Positions 33,476-41,747 of a DNA stretch of 64,000 bases are shown in pieces. The DNA comes from Streptomyces venezuelae (GTDB lineage Bacteria > Actinomycetota > Actinomycetes > Streptomycetales > Streptomycetaceae): NCBI RefSeq assembly GCF_008642335.1, contig NZ_CP029191.1:2852001-2916000 (forward strand). The letters are read 5' to 3'. A program made the position numbers and the translations under genes. Within the stretch, counting starts at the first letter, position 1. The number at the start of each line of letters is the position of its first letter. The notes under the pieces are model-generated. The model saw only the letters and a program-made list of their open reading frames with translations, did no database searches and was not told where the DNA came from.

Positions 33476-34027
33476 TCACTCGGAGCGGCGCCGGCGGACG
33501 CTGCGCAACGCCACCGCGACGGCGGCGACCCCCGCGAGGATCAGGCCGATCACGGCGTGCCGGGTACCGGGCCCGGCCTCGTTCGCCTCCGCGCTCGCGG
33601 TGGTGGTGGTCAGGTGTGCGGTGCCGCCGCCCCCGGCCCGTACCGGGGAGACCGGCTTCTCGGGCTCGTGCCGCTCGATGCGGACGGTGCCGACGCCCTG
33701 GTGCGGGTGGCCGTCGCAGGTGACGGTGACGTCGTGCGTGCCGGAGACGCCGTGCTTGATCCTGGCGCTGCCGTTGAGCGCGTACTTGTCGCCGTCCCGT
33801 CCGGTGAGCTGGGCGTCCCCCTCGAAGGCCCCGGACCCGGCGGTGCCCGTGGTGCCGCTGCAGCCCGTCACGCTCACCTCCACGGTGGCGCCGGGCGCGG
33901 TGCTCGCGGGGGTGACGGTGGCCCGTACGGCCCCGTTGTCGTGGGCCTGAGCGGCACCCGTGGGCAGGACGGCCGCCAGGACGACGGCCACTCCCGCCCC
34001 ACGGACAGCAAGGGAACGTATACGCAT
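33476..34027 (-). CDS. Secreted, membrane-anchored protein paired with the class F sortase, 183 aa
   Basis: A signal peptide (RGAGVAVVLAAVLPTGAAQA) is followed by a beta-rich extracytoplasmic domain with one Cys pair (TGCSG and TVTCDG). Then come a Gly/Thr-rich linker and a C-terminal membrane segment ending RSVRRRRSE. The end looks like a sortase substrate (hydrophobic segment plus Arg tail), but no LPXTG or LAXTG is visible before it. So it may be a permanent membrane protein, or the class F sortase may read another motif. Confidence 0.75.
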   Translation of the reverse strand: MRIRSLAVRGAGVAVVLAAVLPTGAAQAHDNGAVRATVTPASTAPGATVEVSVTGCSGTTGTAGSGAFEGDAQLTGRDGDKYALNGSARIKHGVSGTHDVTVTCDGHPHQGVGTVRIERHEPEKPVSPVRAGGGGTAHLTTTTASAEANEAGPGTRHAVIGLILAGVAAVAVALRSVRRRRSE

Positions 34028-34113
34028 CGTGATGAACCTCCACCTACGAGGTTCACCCGCCCGGGCCGCATCCGCATCTCGGTGCGCGGCCGAACGGGCG
34101 GATCAGACCCGCG

Positions 34114-34893
34114 TCAGATCCGTTCGACCAGGTCGGCGATGGAGTCCACGACGTTCGACGGCCGGAACGGATGCCGGTCGATGTCGGCGCGGGACGTCAG
34201 GCCGGTGAGCACGAGGAACGTCTCCATGCCCGCTTCGAGGCCCGCGAGGACGTCCGTGTCCATGCGGTCGCCGATCATCGCACTGGTCTCCGAGTGCGCC
34301 CCGATCGCGTTGAGCCCGGTCCGCATCATCAGCGGGTTCGGCTTGCCCGCGAAGTACGGGTTCTTGCCGGTCGCCTTGGTGATCAGCGCGGCGACGGCGC
34401 CGGTGGCGGGCAGCGGGCCCTCGGTGGAGGGACCGGTCTCGTCGGGGTTGGTGCAGATGAACCGCGCCCCGCCGTTGATGAGCCGGACGGCCTTGGTCAT
34501 GGCCTCGAAGGAGTACGTGCGGGTCTCACCGAGGACCACGTAGTCGGGGTCGTGGTCGGTGAGGACGTACCCGATGTCGTGCAGGGCGGTGGTCAGGCCC
34601 GCCTCCCCGATGACGTACGCGGTGCCGCCGGGCCGCTGGTCGTCGAGGAACTTGGCGGTCGCGAGCGCCGACGTCCAGATGTTCTCGACCGGCACGTCGA
34701 GACCCATGCGGTTCAGCCGGGCCTGGAGGTCGCGCGCGGTGTAGATGGAGTTGTTCGTCAGGACGAGGAACGGCTTGCCCGACTCGCGCAGCTTCTTGAT
34801 GAAGGCGTCGGCCCCGGGGATCGGCACTCCCTCGTGGATGAGGACACCGTCCATGTCGGTGAGCCACGATTCGATGGGCTTGCGCTCTGCCAT
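34114..34893 (-). CDS. HAD-IIA family phosphatase (NagD-like), 259 aa
   Basis: HAD motifs: LTDMDGVLIHEG (nucleophile and acid Asp), LTNNS, GKPNPLM with the Lys, and MIGDRMDTDVLAGLEAGM. The cap between motifs is the C2a type of NagD/PGP-like enzymes, with ARFICTNPDETGPSTEGPLPATGA. It should dephosphorylate a small sugar or nucleotide phosphate. ATG 34893 has GGAG eight bases upstream. A frame upstream of it is open but has no support. Confidence 0.87.
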   Translation of the reverse strand: MAERKPIESWLTDMDGVLIHEGVPIPGADAFIKKLRESGKPFLVLTNNSIYTARDLQARLNRMGLDVPVENIWTSALATAKFLDDQRPGGTAYVIGEAGLTTALHDIGYVLTDHDPDYVVLGETRTYSFEAMTKAVRLINGGARFICTNPDETGPSTEGPLPATGAVAALITKATGKNPYFAGKPNPLMMRTGLNAIGAHSETSAMIGDRMDTDVLAGLEAGMETFLVLTGLTSRADIDRHPFRPSNVVDSIADLVERI

Positions 34894-35016
34894 GCGGTGC
34901 ACTCCTGCGGTGTACGAGGTGGCTGGGGCGCCGGGACAGCGCTGTGCCGACGCCCACAGCCTAATCAAGCCTCGCTGATCTTGACCCCGCCGATCGTCCG
35001 GTACCGGTTTCCGCTG

Positions 35017-36093
35017 TCAGCTGCCGGTCGCCGACTTCCAGTCCTCCACGTACGACCGGAGGTTCTTCGAGACGTCCGCCCAGTCCGGCTCGAAGATCTC
35101 CACGCCGTCGATGAGCTTGTCGAGGGCGATGGCGTTCGCGTCGGTGGCCTTGATGTCCTTGCGGGCGGTGAAACCGCCGCCGACCTCGCTGACCTGCCGC
35201 TGCGCCTCCCGGCCGAGCAGGAAGTCGAGGAACTTCTTGGCGTTGGCGCTGTGCGGGGCCTTGGTGACGAGCCCGGCCGCGTAGGGCAGCGCGAAGGTGG
35301 TGGGCTTGTCCGGGTTCTTGTCGGTCGCCGGGAACCAGATGCCGAGGTTCGGCATGTCCTTGGACTGCGCGTAGTTCATCTGGACGTCGCCGTTGGCGGC
35401 GAGCAGCTCGCCCTTGTCGACCTTGGGCGCGAGCTTGCCGGTGGAGGCGGACGGGCCGACGTTGTTGGTCTGCAGCTTCTTCAGGTACTCCATCGCCGGC
35501 TTCTTGCCGCCGAAGTCGTGCATCGCCTTGATGAGCACGGCGGTGCCGTCGCCCGCGACGCCGGGCGTGGAGTACTGCACCTTGTTCTTGTACGAGCTGT
35601 CGGTGAGGTCCTCCCAGGTCCTGGGCGCCTTGCCCCCGCCCAGCTCCTTCTTGTTGTAGATGAACCCGAAGTAGTTGTTGACGACGGTGGTCCACTTGCC
35701 GTCGGCGTCCTTGCCGGACCCGTCGACCTGCTCCGACCCCTTCGGCTCGTACGCCTGCAACAACCCCCGCTCGTCGGCCTGCTGGATGAACGGCGGCAGG
35801 GTGACGAGGACGTCGGCCTGCGTGTTGGACTTCTCGCGGACGGCGCGCTGCACCATCTCGCCGGAGCCGCCCTCCACGTAGTTGACCTTGATGCCGGTCT
35901 TCTTCTCGAAGTCCTTGAAGACCCGGTCGTACCAGCCGTCGCCGTTCTCGCCCTTGAGGCCGTCGGCGCTGTAGACGGTGACGACCTTGTCGTCGGACGC
36001 GGCGGAGCTGCCGCCGCACGCGGTGAGGGAACCTGCGAGGACGAGGGCGCCGGTGACGGCGGCGAGCGTTCTGAGCTGCGTAACGCGGGACAT
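35017..36093 (-). CDS. 2-aminoethylphosphonate-type ABC transporter substrate-binding lipoprotein, 358 aa
   Basis: A signal peptide ends in a lipobox (AGSLTACGG). The body is an iron/phosphonate-like family 1 binding protein: VVTVYSADGLKGENGDGWYDRVFKDFEKKTGIKV, ADVLVTLPPFIQQ and STPGVAGDGTAVLIK. The pattern matches the PhnS-type binding proteins for 2-aminoethylphosphonate. AAGGAG lies upstream of ATG 36093. It is the last gene of the six-gene minus-strand unit that starts at 40646. The assignment of ligand depends on the neighbouring phosphonatase-like gene. Confidence 0.82.
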   Translation of the reverse strand: MSRVTQLRTLAAVTGALVLAGSLTACGGSSAASDDKVVTVYSADGLKGENGDGWYDRVFKDFEKKTGIKVNYVEGGSGEMVQRAVREKSNTQADVLVTLPPFIQQADERGLLQAYEPKGSEQVDGSGKDADGKWTTVVNNYFGFIYNKKELGGGKAPRTWEDLTDSSYKNKVQYSTPGVAGDGTAVLIKAMHDFGGKKPAMEYLKKLQTNNVGPSASTGKLAPKVDKGELLAANGDVQMNYAQSKDMPNLGIWFPATDKNPDKPTTFALPYAAGLVTKAPHSANAKKFLDFLLGREAQRQVSEVGGGFTARKDIKATDANAIALDKLIDGVEIFEPDWADVSKNLRSYVEDWKSATGS

Positions 36094-36122
36094 GACGTGG
36101 GGTGCTCCTTGAGGAAGGGGTG

Positions 36123-36920
36123 TCAGCGGTAGGAGGCGCGGGTGCGGACGCGCGAGACGGCGAGCAGCACGAGGAGCGTCGTCGCCATCAGGACCACGGC
36201 GACGGCGGCGCCGGTGAACGTGGAGCCGCGGTCGGTGGCCGCGTAGATCCGCACGGGAAGCGGCATCCAGTCCGGCGGGTAGAGCATCATCGTGGCGCTC
36301 AACTCGCCCATGGACAGGGCGAAGCAGAGGCCGGCCGCCGCGTTCAGGGACGGCAGCAGGAGGGGCAGTCTCACCTTCCACAGGACGTACGAGGGCCGGG
36401 CGCCGAGCGACGCGGCGGCCTGCTCGTACGCCGGGTCGAGGCGCGCGATCGCGGCCGAGACCGACTGGTGGGCGAAGGCCGTGACGAGGAGGGTGTGGGC
36501 GAGGATCACGATCCACCGCGTGCCGTTGAGGATCATCGGCGGCTTGGAGAACGCGACGAGGACGGCGAGCCCGACGACCACGGACGGCACGGCGACGGGC
36601 AGCACGAACAGGGCGTCCATGAGTCTCTTGCCGCCCCGTTTCAGGGAGGCGGCGGCGAGCGCGGCCCAGGTTCCCACGGCGAGCGCGAGCAGACTGGCGG
36701 CGACGGCGGTGACCAGGCTGGTGGTCAGTGCCTGCAACGACTCGCCATGCGTCGCCGACGCGTAGTGCTCGCCGGTGAACCCGGACGGGAAGGCGCCGGA
36801 CCAGTGCTCGGAGAACGACGCCATGAGGATCACGAGCAGCGGCAGCGCGAACAGCGGCAGGAAGAGCACGAAGAACAGGGCCCAGGTGGCCCACTTCCCC
36901 TTGCGGCTATGCACCAACAC
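36123..36920 (-). CDS. Phosphonate-type ABC transporter permease, 265 aa
   Basis: Six membrane segments are predicted by eye. The EAA loop is YEQAAASLGARPSYVLWKVRLPLLLPSL. The N-terminus begins LVHSRKGKWATWALF. It belongs to the binding-protein-dependent permeases of the 2-aminoethylphosphonate (PhnV-like) group. The start overlaps the preceding permease gene by 14 bases. Only 29 bases separate its stop from the binding-protein gene start. Confidence 0.85.
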   Translation of the reverse strand: MLVHSRKGKWATWALFFVLFLPLFALPLLVILMASFSEHWSGAFPSGFTGEHYASATHGESLQALTTSLVTAVAASLLALAVGTWAALAAASLKRGGKRLMDALFVLPVAVPSVVVGLAVLVAFSKPPMILNGTRWIVILAHTLLVTAFAHQSVSAAIARLDPAYEQAAASLGARPSYVLWKVRLPLLLPSLNAAAGLCFALSMGELSATMMLYPPDWMPLPVRIYAATDRGSTFTGAAVAVVLMATTLLVLLAVSRVRTRASYR

Positions 36921-37749
36921 GACGGCTCACCACCCGGTAGAGGCCGTAGAGGCCCACGGAGATCGCGATGTTGACGACGGCGACGACACAGGCCGCCGGA
37001 TAGTCGGACTCGAGAATGGCCTTGCTGTAGACGAGCATCGGCAGGGTCGTGACCCCCTTGGCCCCCGTGAAGAGGACGATCCCGAACTCGTTCAGGCACA
37101 TGACGAGGACGAGGCTGCCGCCGGCGGCTAGCGCGGGCAGCGCCTCGGGCAGGATGACGCGGCGCACGATGCGGGCGGGCCGGGCGCCGAGGCTCGACGC
37201 GACCTCGATCTGCGCGGTGTCGATCTGCGAGAACGCGGCGAGCAGGGGCCGCATCACGAAGGGCGTGAAGTACGTGATCTCCGCGAGCAGCACGCCCCAC
37301 GGCGTCGTCAGGAACTGGAACGGCCCCTCGGCGGCGCCGGTCGCGTCCGTCCACACACCGTTGGCCATGCCCTTCGTCCCGTAGAGGAAGAGGAGGGCGA
37401 GCGTGATCAGAAAGGACGGAAAGGCCAGAAAGACGTCGATGAACTTGGCGACGGCCCTACCGCCCGGGAACGGCACGAAGGCGATGACCAGCGCGAGCAC
37501 GAACCCGAGCACGAGACACCCGACGGTGGCCCCCACGGCCAGCCACACGGTGTTCCCGAGCGCCTCCCGGAACGCCTCGGACCCGAAGACATCGGAGTAG
37601 GGCTCCAGCGAGGTCCCCCCGGCGTCGGGCCGCACGGACTGCTGCACGACGAGGAAGAGCGGGTAGAGGAAGAAGACCCCGAGGAGGGCGACGGGAGGAA
37701 GGGCCCACACGAACGCGGGCAGCCGCAGGCGTTCAGGTGGACTGGCCAT
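36907..37749 (-). CDS. Phosphonate-type ABC transporter permease, 280 aa
   Basis: This is the partner permease (PhnU-like). After a first membrane segment (VWALPPVALLGVFFLYPLFLV) comes a large extracytoplasmic loop and then the transport core, with EVASSLGARPARIVRRVILPEALPAL as the EAA loop. Start ATG 37749 overlaps the ATPase gene by 17 bases. The order ATPase-permease-permease-binding protein is kept in such operons. Confidence 0.85.
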   Translation of the reverse strand: MASPPERLRLPAFVWALPPVALLGVFFLYPLFLVVQQSVRPDAGGTSLEPYSDVFGSEAFREALGNTVWLAVGATVGCLVLGFVLALVIAFVPFPGGRAVAKFIDVFLAFPSFLITLALLFLYGTKGMANGVWTDATGAAEGPFQFLTTPWGVLLAEITYFTPFVMRPLLAAFSQIDTAQIEVASSLGARPARIVRRVILPEALPALAAGGSLVLVMCLNEFGIVLFTGAKGVTTLPMLVYSKAILESDYPAACVVAVVNIAISVGLYGLYRVVSRRVGA

Positions 37750-38797
37750 CGGTCACCCCTCCGGCCAGGAGCACCGCGTCTTCGGGGGCGAAGTGCAACG
37801 TGACCACGTCACCGACGGCGGGCGGATCGCGGAGTTCCCGTAGGTCCGCCTTGATCCGCTCCCCGGCCGCGACCTCGACGTACACCCGATGCGTAGCCCC
37901 CCGCCACTGCACCTCGGCGACCCGCCCGGTAAGGGCATTGGGACCCTCCCCCAGGCCGACCAGATGAGGCCGTACGCACAGCGTGGCCGTCACCCCGGCG
38001 GCCACGCCCCCCGTGTCGACCTTCAGCTCGGCGTCGCCGAGGAACACCCCGTCCGCCCCCACCGTCACCGCGAGGAGATTCGCGTTGCCGACGAACGACG
38101 CCGTGAACTCCGTACGCGGCGCCCGGTACAGCTCCTGCGGCGTCCCGCAGTCCTGGAGCCGCGCCCGGTCCATGACGGCGATGCGGTCGGCGAGGGTGAG
38201 CGCCTCGACCTGGTCGTGCGTGACGTACAGGATCGAGACGTCCGGCAATTCACGATGCAGGCGCGCGAGCTCGCCCAGCATCCCCGACCGCAGCTGCGCG
38301 TCGAGCGCGGACAGCGGCTCGTCGAGCAGGAGCACGTCGGGCCGGATGGCGAGCGCCCGCGCGATGGCGACGCGCTGCTGCTGCCCGCCGGAGAGCTCGC
38401 GCGGGTACCGCCGGGCGTACGAGCCCATGCCGACCATGTCGAGCGCTTCGGCGACCCGTACTCCGATGTCCCCCTTGGCCACCTTCCGCGCCTTCAGCCC
38501 GAAGGCCACGTTGTCCGAGACCCGCATGTGCGGGAAGAGCGCGTACTGCTGCACGACCATCCCGATGCCCCGCTGGTGCGGCGGCAGGTCCGTGACGTCG
38601 CGCTCCCCGAGGAACACCCGCCCGGACACGGGCCGCACGAACCCCGCGACGGCCCGCAGCGCCGTGGTCTTGCCGGAGCCCGAGGGCCCCAGCAGCGCCA
38701 TGACCTCGCCGGGCGCCACGGTCAGGTCGAGGGAGTCGAGGACGGTGTTCCCGTCGTACGCGACGGAGACCCGGTCGAAGCGGATGCCGCTGCCCAT
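37733..38797 (-). CDS. Phosphonate-type ABC transporter ATP-binding protein with TOBE domain, 354 aa
   Basis: Walker A GPSGSGKTT, Q-loop VVQQYALFP, signature LSGGQQQR, Walker B VLLLDEPLSALD and switch His in VTHDQ are all present. The C-terminal 110 residues form a TOBE-type domain that often binds regulators or substrate-like anions. It belongs to the CUT1/PotA-like branch to which PhnT-type ATPases belong. Its ATG overlaps the HAD gene stop as ATGA. A longer frame to 39094 is only a shadow of the HAD gene. Confidence 0.87.
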   Translation of the reverse strand: MGSGIRFDRVSVAYDGNTVLDSLDLTVAPGEVMALLGPSGSGKTTALRAVAGFVRPVSGRVFLGERDVTDLPPHQRGIGMVVQQYALFPHMRVSDNVAFGLKARKVAKGDIGVRVAEALDMVGMGSYARRYPRELSGGQQQRVAIARALAIRPDVLLLDEPLSALDAQLRSGMLGELARLHRELPDVSILYVTHDQVEALTLADRIAVMDRARLQDCGTPQELYRAPRTEFTASFVGNANLLAVTVGADGVFLGDAELKVDTGGVAAGVTATLCVRPHLVGLGEGPNALTGRVAEVQWRGATHRVYVEVAAGERIKADLRELRDPPAVGDVVTLHFAPEDAVLLAGGVTDGQST

Positions 38798-39528
38798 CAG
38801 CCGACGCCCCGGAGCAGGGCGGGCAGTTCGGCGACGGAGCCGAGCACGTGGGTGGCGCCGGCCTCGCGCAGCGCGGCGTCGCCGTGCGCGCCCGTCAGCA
38901 CCCCGGCGACGACCGACGCGCCCGCGCGTACGCCGCTGAGCATGTCGTAGGCCGTGTCGCCCGCGACGGCGACGTCCCGCACGCCGTCCACGGCGCCGGT
39001 CCGCAGGAAGGCGGCGAGCACCATGTCCGGGTAGGGGCGGCCGCGGCCGCCCGCGTCGGCGGGGCACAGGGTGAGGCCGACCAGGCCCCGCCACCCGAGC
39101 GCGTCGAGGATGGCGTCCTGGGTGACGCGGGCGAACCCCGTGGTGAGGACGACGGTGCGGCCGTCGTCCGCGAGCTCCTCGATGGCCTCGCGCGCCCCGG
39201 GGACGGGTGCGATGCGACCGCCGTCGACAAGCGTCCCGTACGCCTTCTCGAAGGCGGTGTTCGCCTGCTGGGCGAGCTTCTCCTCGCCGAACAGGTGCCG
39301 GAAGACGGAGATCTTGGACTCGCCCATGGTGGCGCGGACGTACTCCAGTTTCGCGGCGTGGTCGGCCGAGTCGGGCTCGACGCCGAGTTCGCGCGCGGCG
39401 GCGGCGAAGGCCTGCTCGACGAGGCCGCCGTCGGCGACGGTGGTGCCGGCCATGTCGAGCACGACGAGCCCGATACGGCTCTCGTCCACGGCGGTTCCCC
39501 GCATGTCTGTCGTCAACTCCCTCACCAT
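38797..39528 (-). CDS. Phosphonatase-like HAD hydrolase (PhnX-like), 243 aa
   Basis: The nucleophile motif is LVVLDMAGTTV, the form seen in phosphonoacetaldehyde hydrolase-like proteins, where an Ala follows instead of the usual second Asp. Further motifs are VVLTTGFAR, RPYPDMVLAAF and VAVAGDTAYDMLSGVRAG. It would cleave the C-P bond of phosphonoacetaldehyde, although the family-defining Lys for Schiff base formation was not located with certainty. ATG 39528 overlaps the oxidase stop region. ATG 39504 is an alternative. Confidence 0.82.
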   Translation of the reverse strand: MVRELTTDMRGTAVDESRIGLVVLDMAGTTVADGGLVEQAFAAAARELGVEPDSADHAAKLEYVRATMGESKISVFRHLFGEEKLAQQANTAFEKAYGTLVDGGRIAPVPGAREAIEELADDGRTVVLTTGFARVTQDAILDALGWRGLVGLTLCPADAGGRGRPYPDMVLAAFLRTGAVDGVRDVAVAGDTAYDMLSGVRAGASVVAGVLTGAHGDAALREAGATHVLGSVAELPALLRGVG

Positions 39529-40646
39529 CCCAGCTCGTCGGCGGTCTTCTCGGCGATGGCGGGCGAGCAGGTCATGCCGCGCCCGCCCGGCCCGGTGACC
39601 AGCCACACGCCGTCGCGCACCTGCTGCCGGTGCACGACACGGCTCGTGTCGACGCACTGCGCGTACACCCCGGCCCAGCGCCGCCTGATCTTCGGCAGCG
39701 GGCGGCCGAGGAAGCCCTCGACGACCTCGGTGAGGTGGTCGTAAGGGTCCTCGACGGTGTCGAAGGCGAAGGGGTGCTCGTACTCGTGGGTGTCGCCGAT
39801 GGTCAGGCCGCCGTCCTCGCGCTGCACCATGAGCAGCTGCATCTTGTGCGCGGCGGCGGTCGGCGTCTGCGCCTGCCCGGCGTTGAGCGCGTCGAGAGCG
39901 TCGGACTTGTACGCCGGGTAGTAGCGGAAGCTGTCCGCGTCGGCGACGGAGGTGGTGAGCGGTTCACCGAGGGGTTCGGTCTGCATCATCTGCAGCCGTA
40001 CGCGGCGCACGGGCAGGTCGGGACCCGCGAGCTCGCGGACGAGTCCGCCGAGCCAGGCGCCGGTGGCGAGGACGACGACGTCGCCGGTGTGCACGTCGCC
40101 GTGGTCGTCGCGCACGGCGTGCTCGCCGACGACGTCGCGGACCTCGCGGCCGGGCAGGAAGGTGTAGCGGGGCGAGGCCGACAGCGCCTCGCGCAGCCGC
40201 AGTTGGGCGGTGCGAGGTTCGACGGCGGCGTCCCGCTCGCACCGGAGCGCGCCGCTGAACTCGCCGCGCAGGGCCGGGTTGAGGGCCCGTGCCTCGTCGG
40301 CGGTGAGCAGCTTGTATCCGCGGGCGGCGGCGTCCGGGCGGGCGAGGGCGGCCTCGGCGACGGCGTGCTCGCGGTCGTTGCGGACGAGGGTGAGGGAGCC
40401 GTTGGCCCGGAAGCCGAGGCCCGGGACGCGGGCACCGATCTCCTCCCACAGCTCGCGGGCGCGCAGGGCGGTGTCGAGCTCTTCGCCGCCCGCCCGGCCG
40501 CTCACCCATATCTGCCCGAAATTGCGCAGCGACGCGCCTCGGGCTTCGCTCTCGCGCTCGATCTGTACGACCTCGTGGCCGCGGTCCAGTGCGTGCCAGG
40601 CGTGCATGGTTCCCACCACGCCGGCTCCTACGACGATGACTCTCAC
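39522..40646 (-). CDS. FAD-dependent amine oxidase-like enzyme of phosphonate clusters (TIGR03364-type), 374 aa
   Basis: A DAO-fold flavoprotein: the N-terminal dinucleotide motif is VIVVGAGVVGTMHAWHALDRGHEVVQIER, followed by GASLRNFGQIW. The C-terminus has GVWLVTGPGGRGMTCSPAIAE. The pattern is that of the FAD oxidoreductases found in aminoethylphosphonate clusters, some of which oxidise N-methylated 2-aminoethylphosphonate to phosphonoacetaldehyde. GTG 40646 is chosen because the dinucleotide motif starts there, although its ribosome binding site is weak. It is the first gene of the operon. Confidence 0.82.
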   Translation of the reverse strand: MRVIVVGAGVVGTMHAWHALDRGHEVVQIERESEARGASLRNFGQIWVSGRAGGEELDTALRARELWEEIGARVPGLGFRANGSLTLVRNDREHAVAEAALARPDAAARGYKLLTADEARALNPALRGEFSGALRCERDAAVEPRTAQLRLREALSASPRYTFLPGREVRDVVGEHAVRDDHGDVHTGDVVVLATGAWLGGLVRELAGPDLPVRRVRLQMMQTEPLGEPLTTSVADADSFRYYPAYKSDALDALNAGQAQTPTAAAHKMQLLMVQREDGGLTIGDTHEYEHPFAFDTVEDPYDHLTEVVEGFLGRPLPKIRRRWAGVYAQCVDTSRVVHRQQVRDGVWLVTGPGGRGMTCSPAIAEKTADELGW

Positions 40647-40721
40647 GTCGGCAACGCTGCTGGGGAACGGTGACCCGGGCGGGGCGGACGGGCAACGGGA
40701 TGGTGAACGGCCACCCAAACT

Positions 40722-40732
40722 TGGACTAGACC
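40722..40732. promoter_or_regulatory. Candidate GntR/UTRA operator before the phosphonate operon
   Basis: TGGACTAGACC lies 76 bases upstream of the oxidase start and 57 bases past the regulator stop. It resembles the TGGTCTAGACC-type sites of HutC/UTRA regulators (DasR-like). The neighbouring UTRA protein (40789-41568) is the natural candidate to bind it. Confidence 0.5.
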
Positions 40733-40788
40733 CGTTATGTTCTCGTGATCTGACTGAGCCGCCCAGGGGTGGCCGAGGGGTGGCCGTT

Positions 40789-41568
40789 TCAGCCGAGACG
40801 GGTGGTGAACGAGAACCGATCCCCGCGATAGAGGGTGCGTACGCGCTCGAGCGGTCGGCCCCCCGTGTCCCGCGACAGCCGGTGGATCAGCAGCATGGGC
40901 AGCGCGGGCGGAGTCCCGATGAGAAGGGCCTCGCGTGGGGTGGCGAGGACGGTCTCGATCCGCTCGTCGGCGTCGCCGAACGAGATGCCGAGGCGGTCGC
41001 GCAGGTACGCGTAGAAGGAGGAGTCGGGTTCGAAGTCGACGTCGAGGCGGGGCACGCGGGCGACGGAGACGTAGGTGCTCTCCAGGCCGACCCGCTCGTC
41101 GTCGGCGAGCAGGACGCGCTCCATGTGCCAGACGGGTTCGCCGGTTTCGGCGCCGATCTCGACGGCGAGGGGGCCGGGGCAGGGGAAGCGATCAAGGCTG
41201 ATGAGATTACGCCCGGGCGTACGCCCCTGCCTGCGCACGCCTTCCGTGTAACTCGCGAGCGACAGCGGCTGCTCCAGCTTGGGACCCGCGACGACGGTGC
41301 CGCGCCCCTGCCTGCGGAGGCGCCCCTCCAGGAGCAGTTCGCGCAACGCCTGCCGCACGGTTTCCCGCGCCACCTCGTACCGCTCGGCGAGATCGCGCTC
41401 GGTGGGCAGCGGCTGCCCGTCCCCCAACTCGTCGATGAGCCCCGCGATCCTGGCCTTCACGGCGTAGTACTTCGGGATGCGCCCGTGCTCGGGGATCCCG
41501 GAGCGGACGGGCGCGCCAGGCGCCTGCGTGAGCAGGTGGGCGGGGGGTTCGGAGCTGAGGTTGTCCAC
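40789..41568 (-). CDS. GntR/HutC family regulator with UTRA domain, 259 aa
   Basis: The winged helix covers about residues 32-95 (KYYAVKARIAGLIDEL..LPTERDLAERYEVARETVRQALRELLLEGRLRRQGRGTVV). A UTRA effector domain follows with VWHMERVLLADDERVGLESTYV and a C-terminal RTLYRGDRFSFTTRLG. Gene position upstream of the six-gene phosphonate unit, on the same strand, points to local control by a phosphonate. The GTG at 41568 starts the ORF. Confidence 0.87.
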   Translation of the reverse strand: MDNLSSEPPAHLLTQAPGAPVRSGIPEHGRIPKYYAVKARIAGLIDELGDGQPLPTERDLAERYEVARETVRQALRELLLEGRLRRQGRGTVVAGPKLEQPLSLASYTEGVRRQGRTPGRNLISLDRFPCPGPLAVEIGAETGEPVWHMERVLLADDERVGLESTYVSVARVPRLDVDFEPDSSFYAYLRDRLGISFGDADERIETVLATPREALLIGTPPALPMLLIHRLSRDTGGRPLERVRTLYRGDRFSFTTRLG

Positions 41569-41630
41569 CTGCGGATGTTCGCAGACGTACGTGAACGGGT
41601 GGGTGAACGCGGGGTGGCGGGGGGAGTTGG

Positions 41631-41744
41631 GGGGTCCCGTCCTGGGGGTCCCGAGGTCCCGTCCTGGGGGCGCCGAGGTCCCGCCCTGGGGGTGCCGAGG
41701 TCCCGCCCTGGGGGTCTGCCCCGGGGGTCTGCCCCGGGGGTGCC
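41631..41744. repeat. Tandem 22-bp repeats between regulator and sortase substrate genes
   Basis: Units reading GAGGTCCCGCCCTGGGGGTGCC, with small variants, lie head to tail at 41653, 41675 and 41697. Degenerate flanking units (GGGTCCCGTCCTGGGG and GGGGTCTGCCCC) extend the array on both sides. It fills most of the 179 bases between the two genes and ends 3 bases from the stop of the next gene. The repeats can pair with each other's complementary CCCGGGG-like segments only weakly. Confidence 0.8.
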
Positions 41745-41747
41745 GCC

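Noticed and set aside
38798..39094. N-terminal extension of the ABC ATPase
   Set aside because: It overlaps the phosphonatase-like gene in another frame. The ATGA overlap at 38797 and the normal ATPase start settle it.
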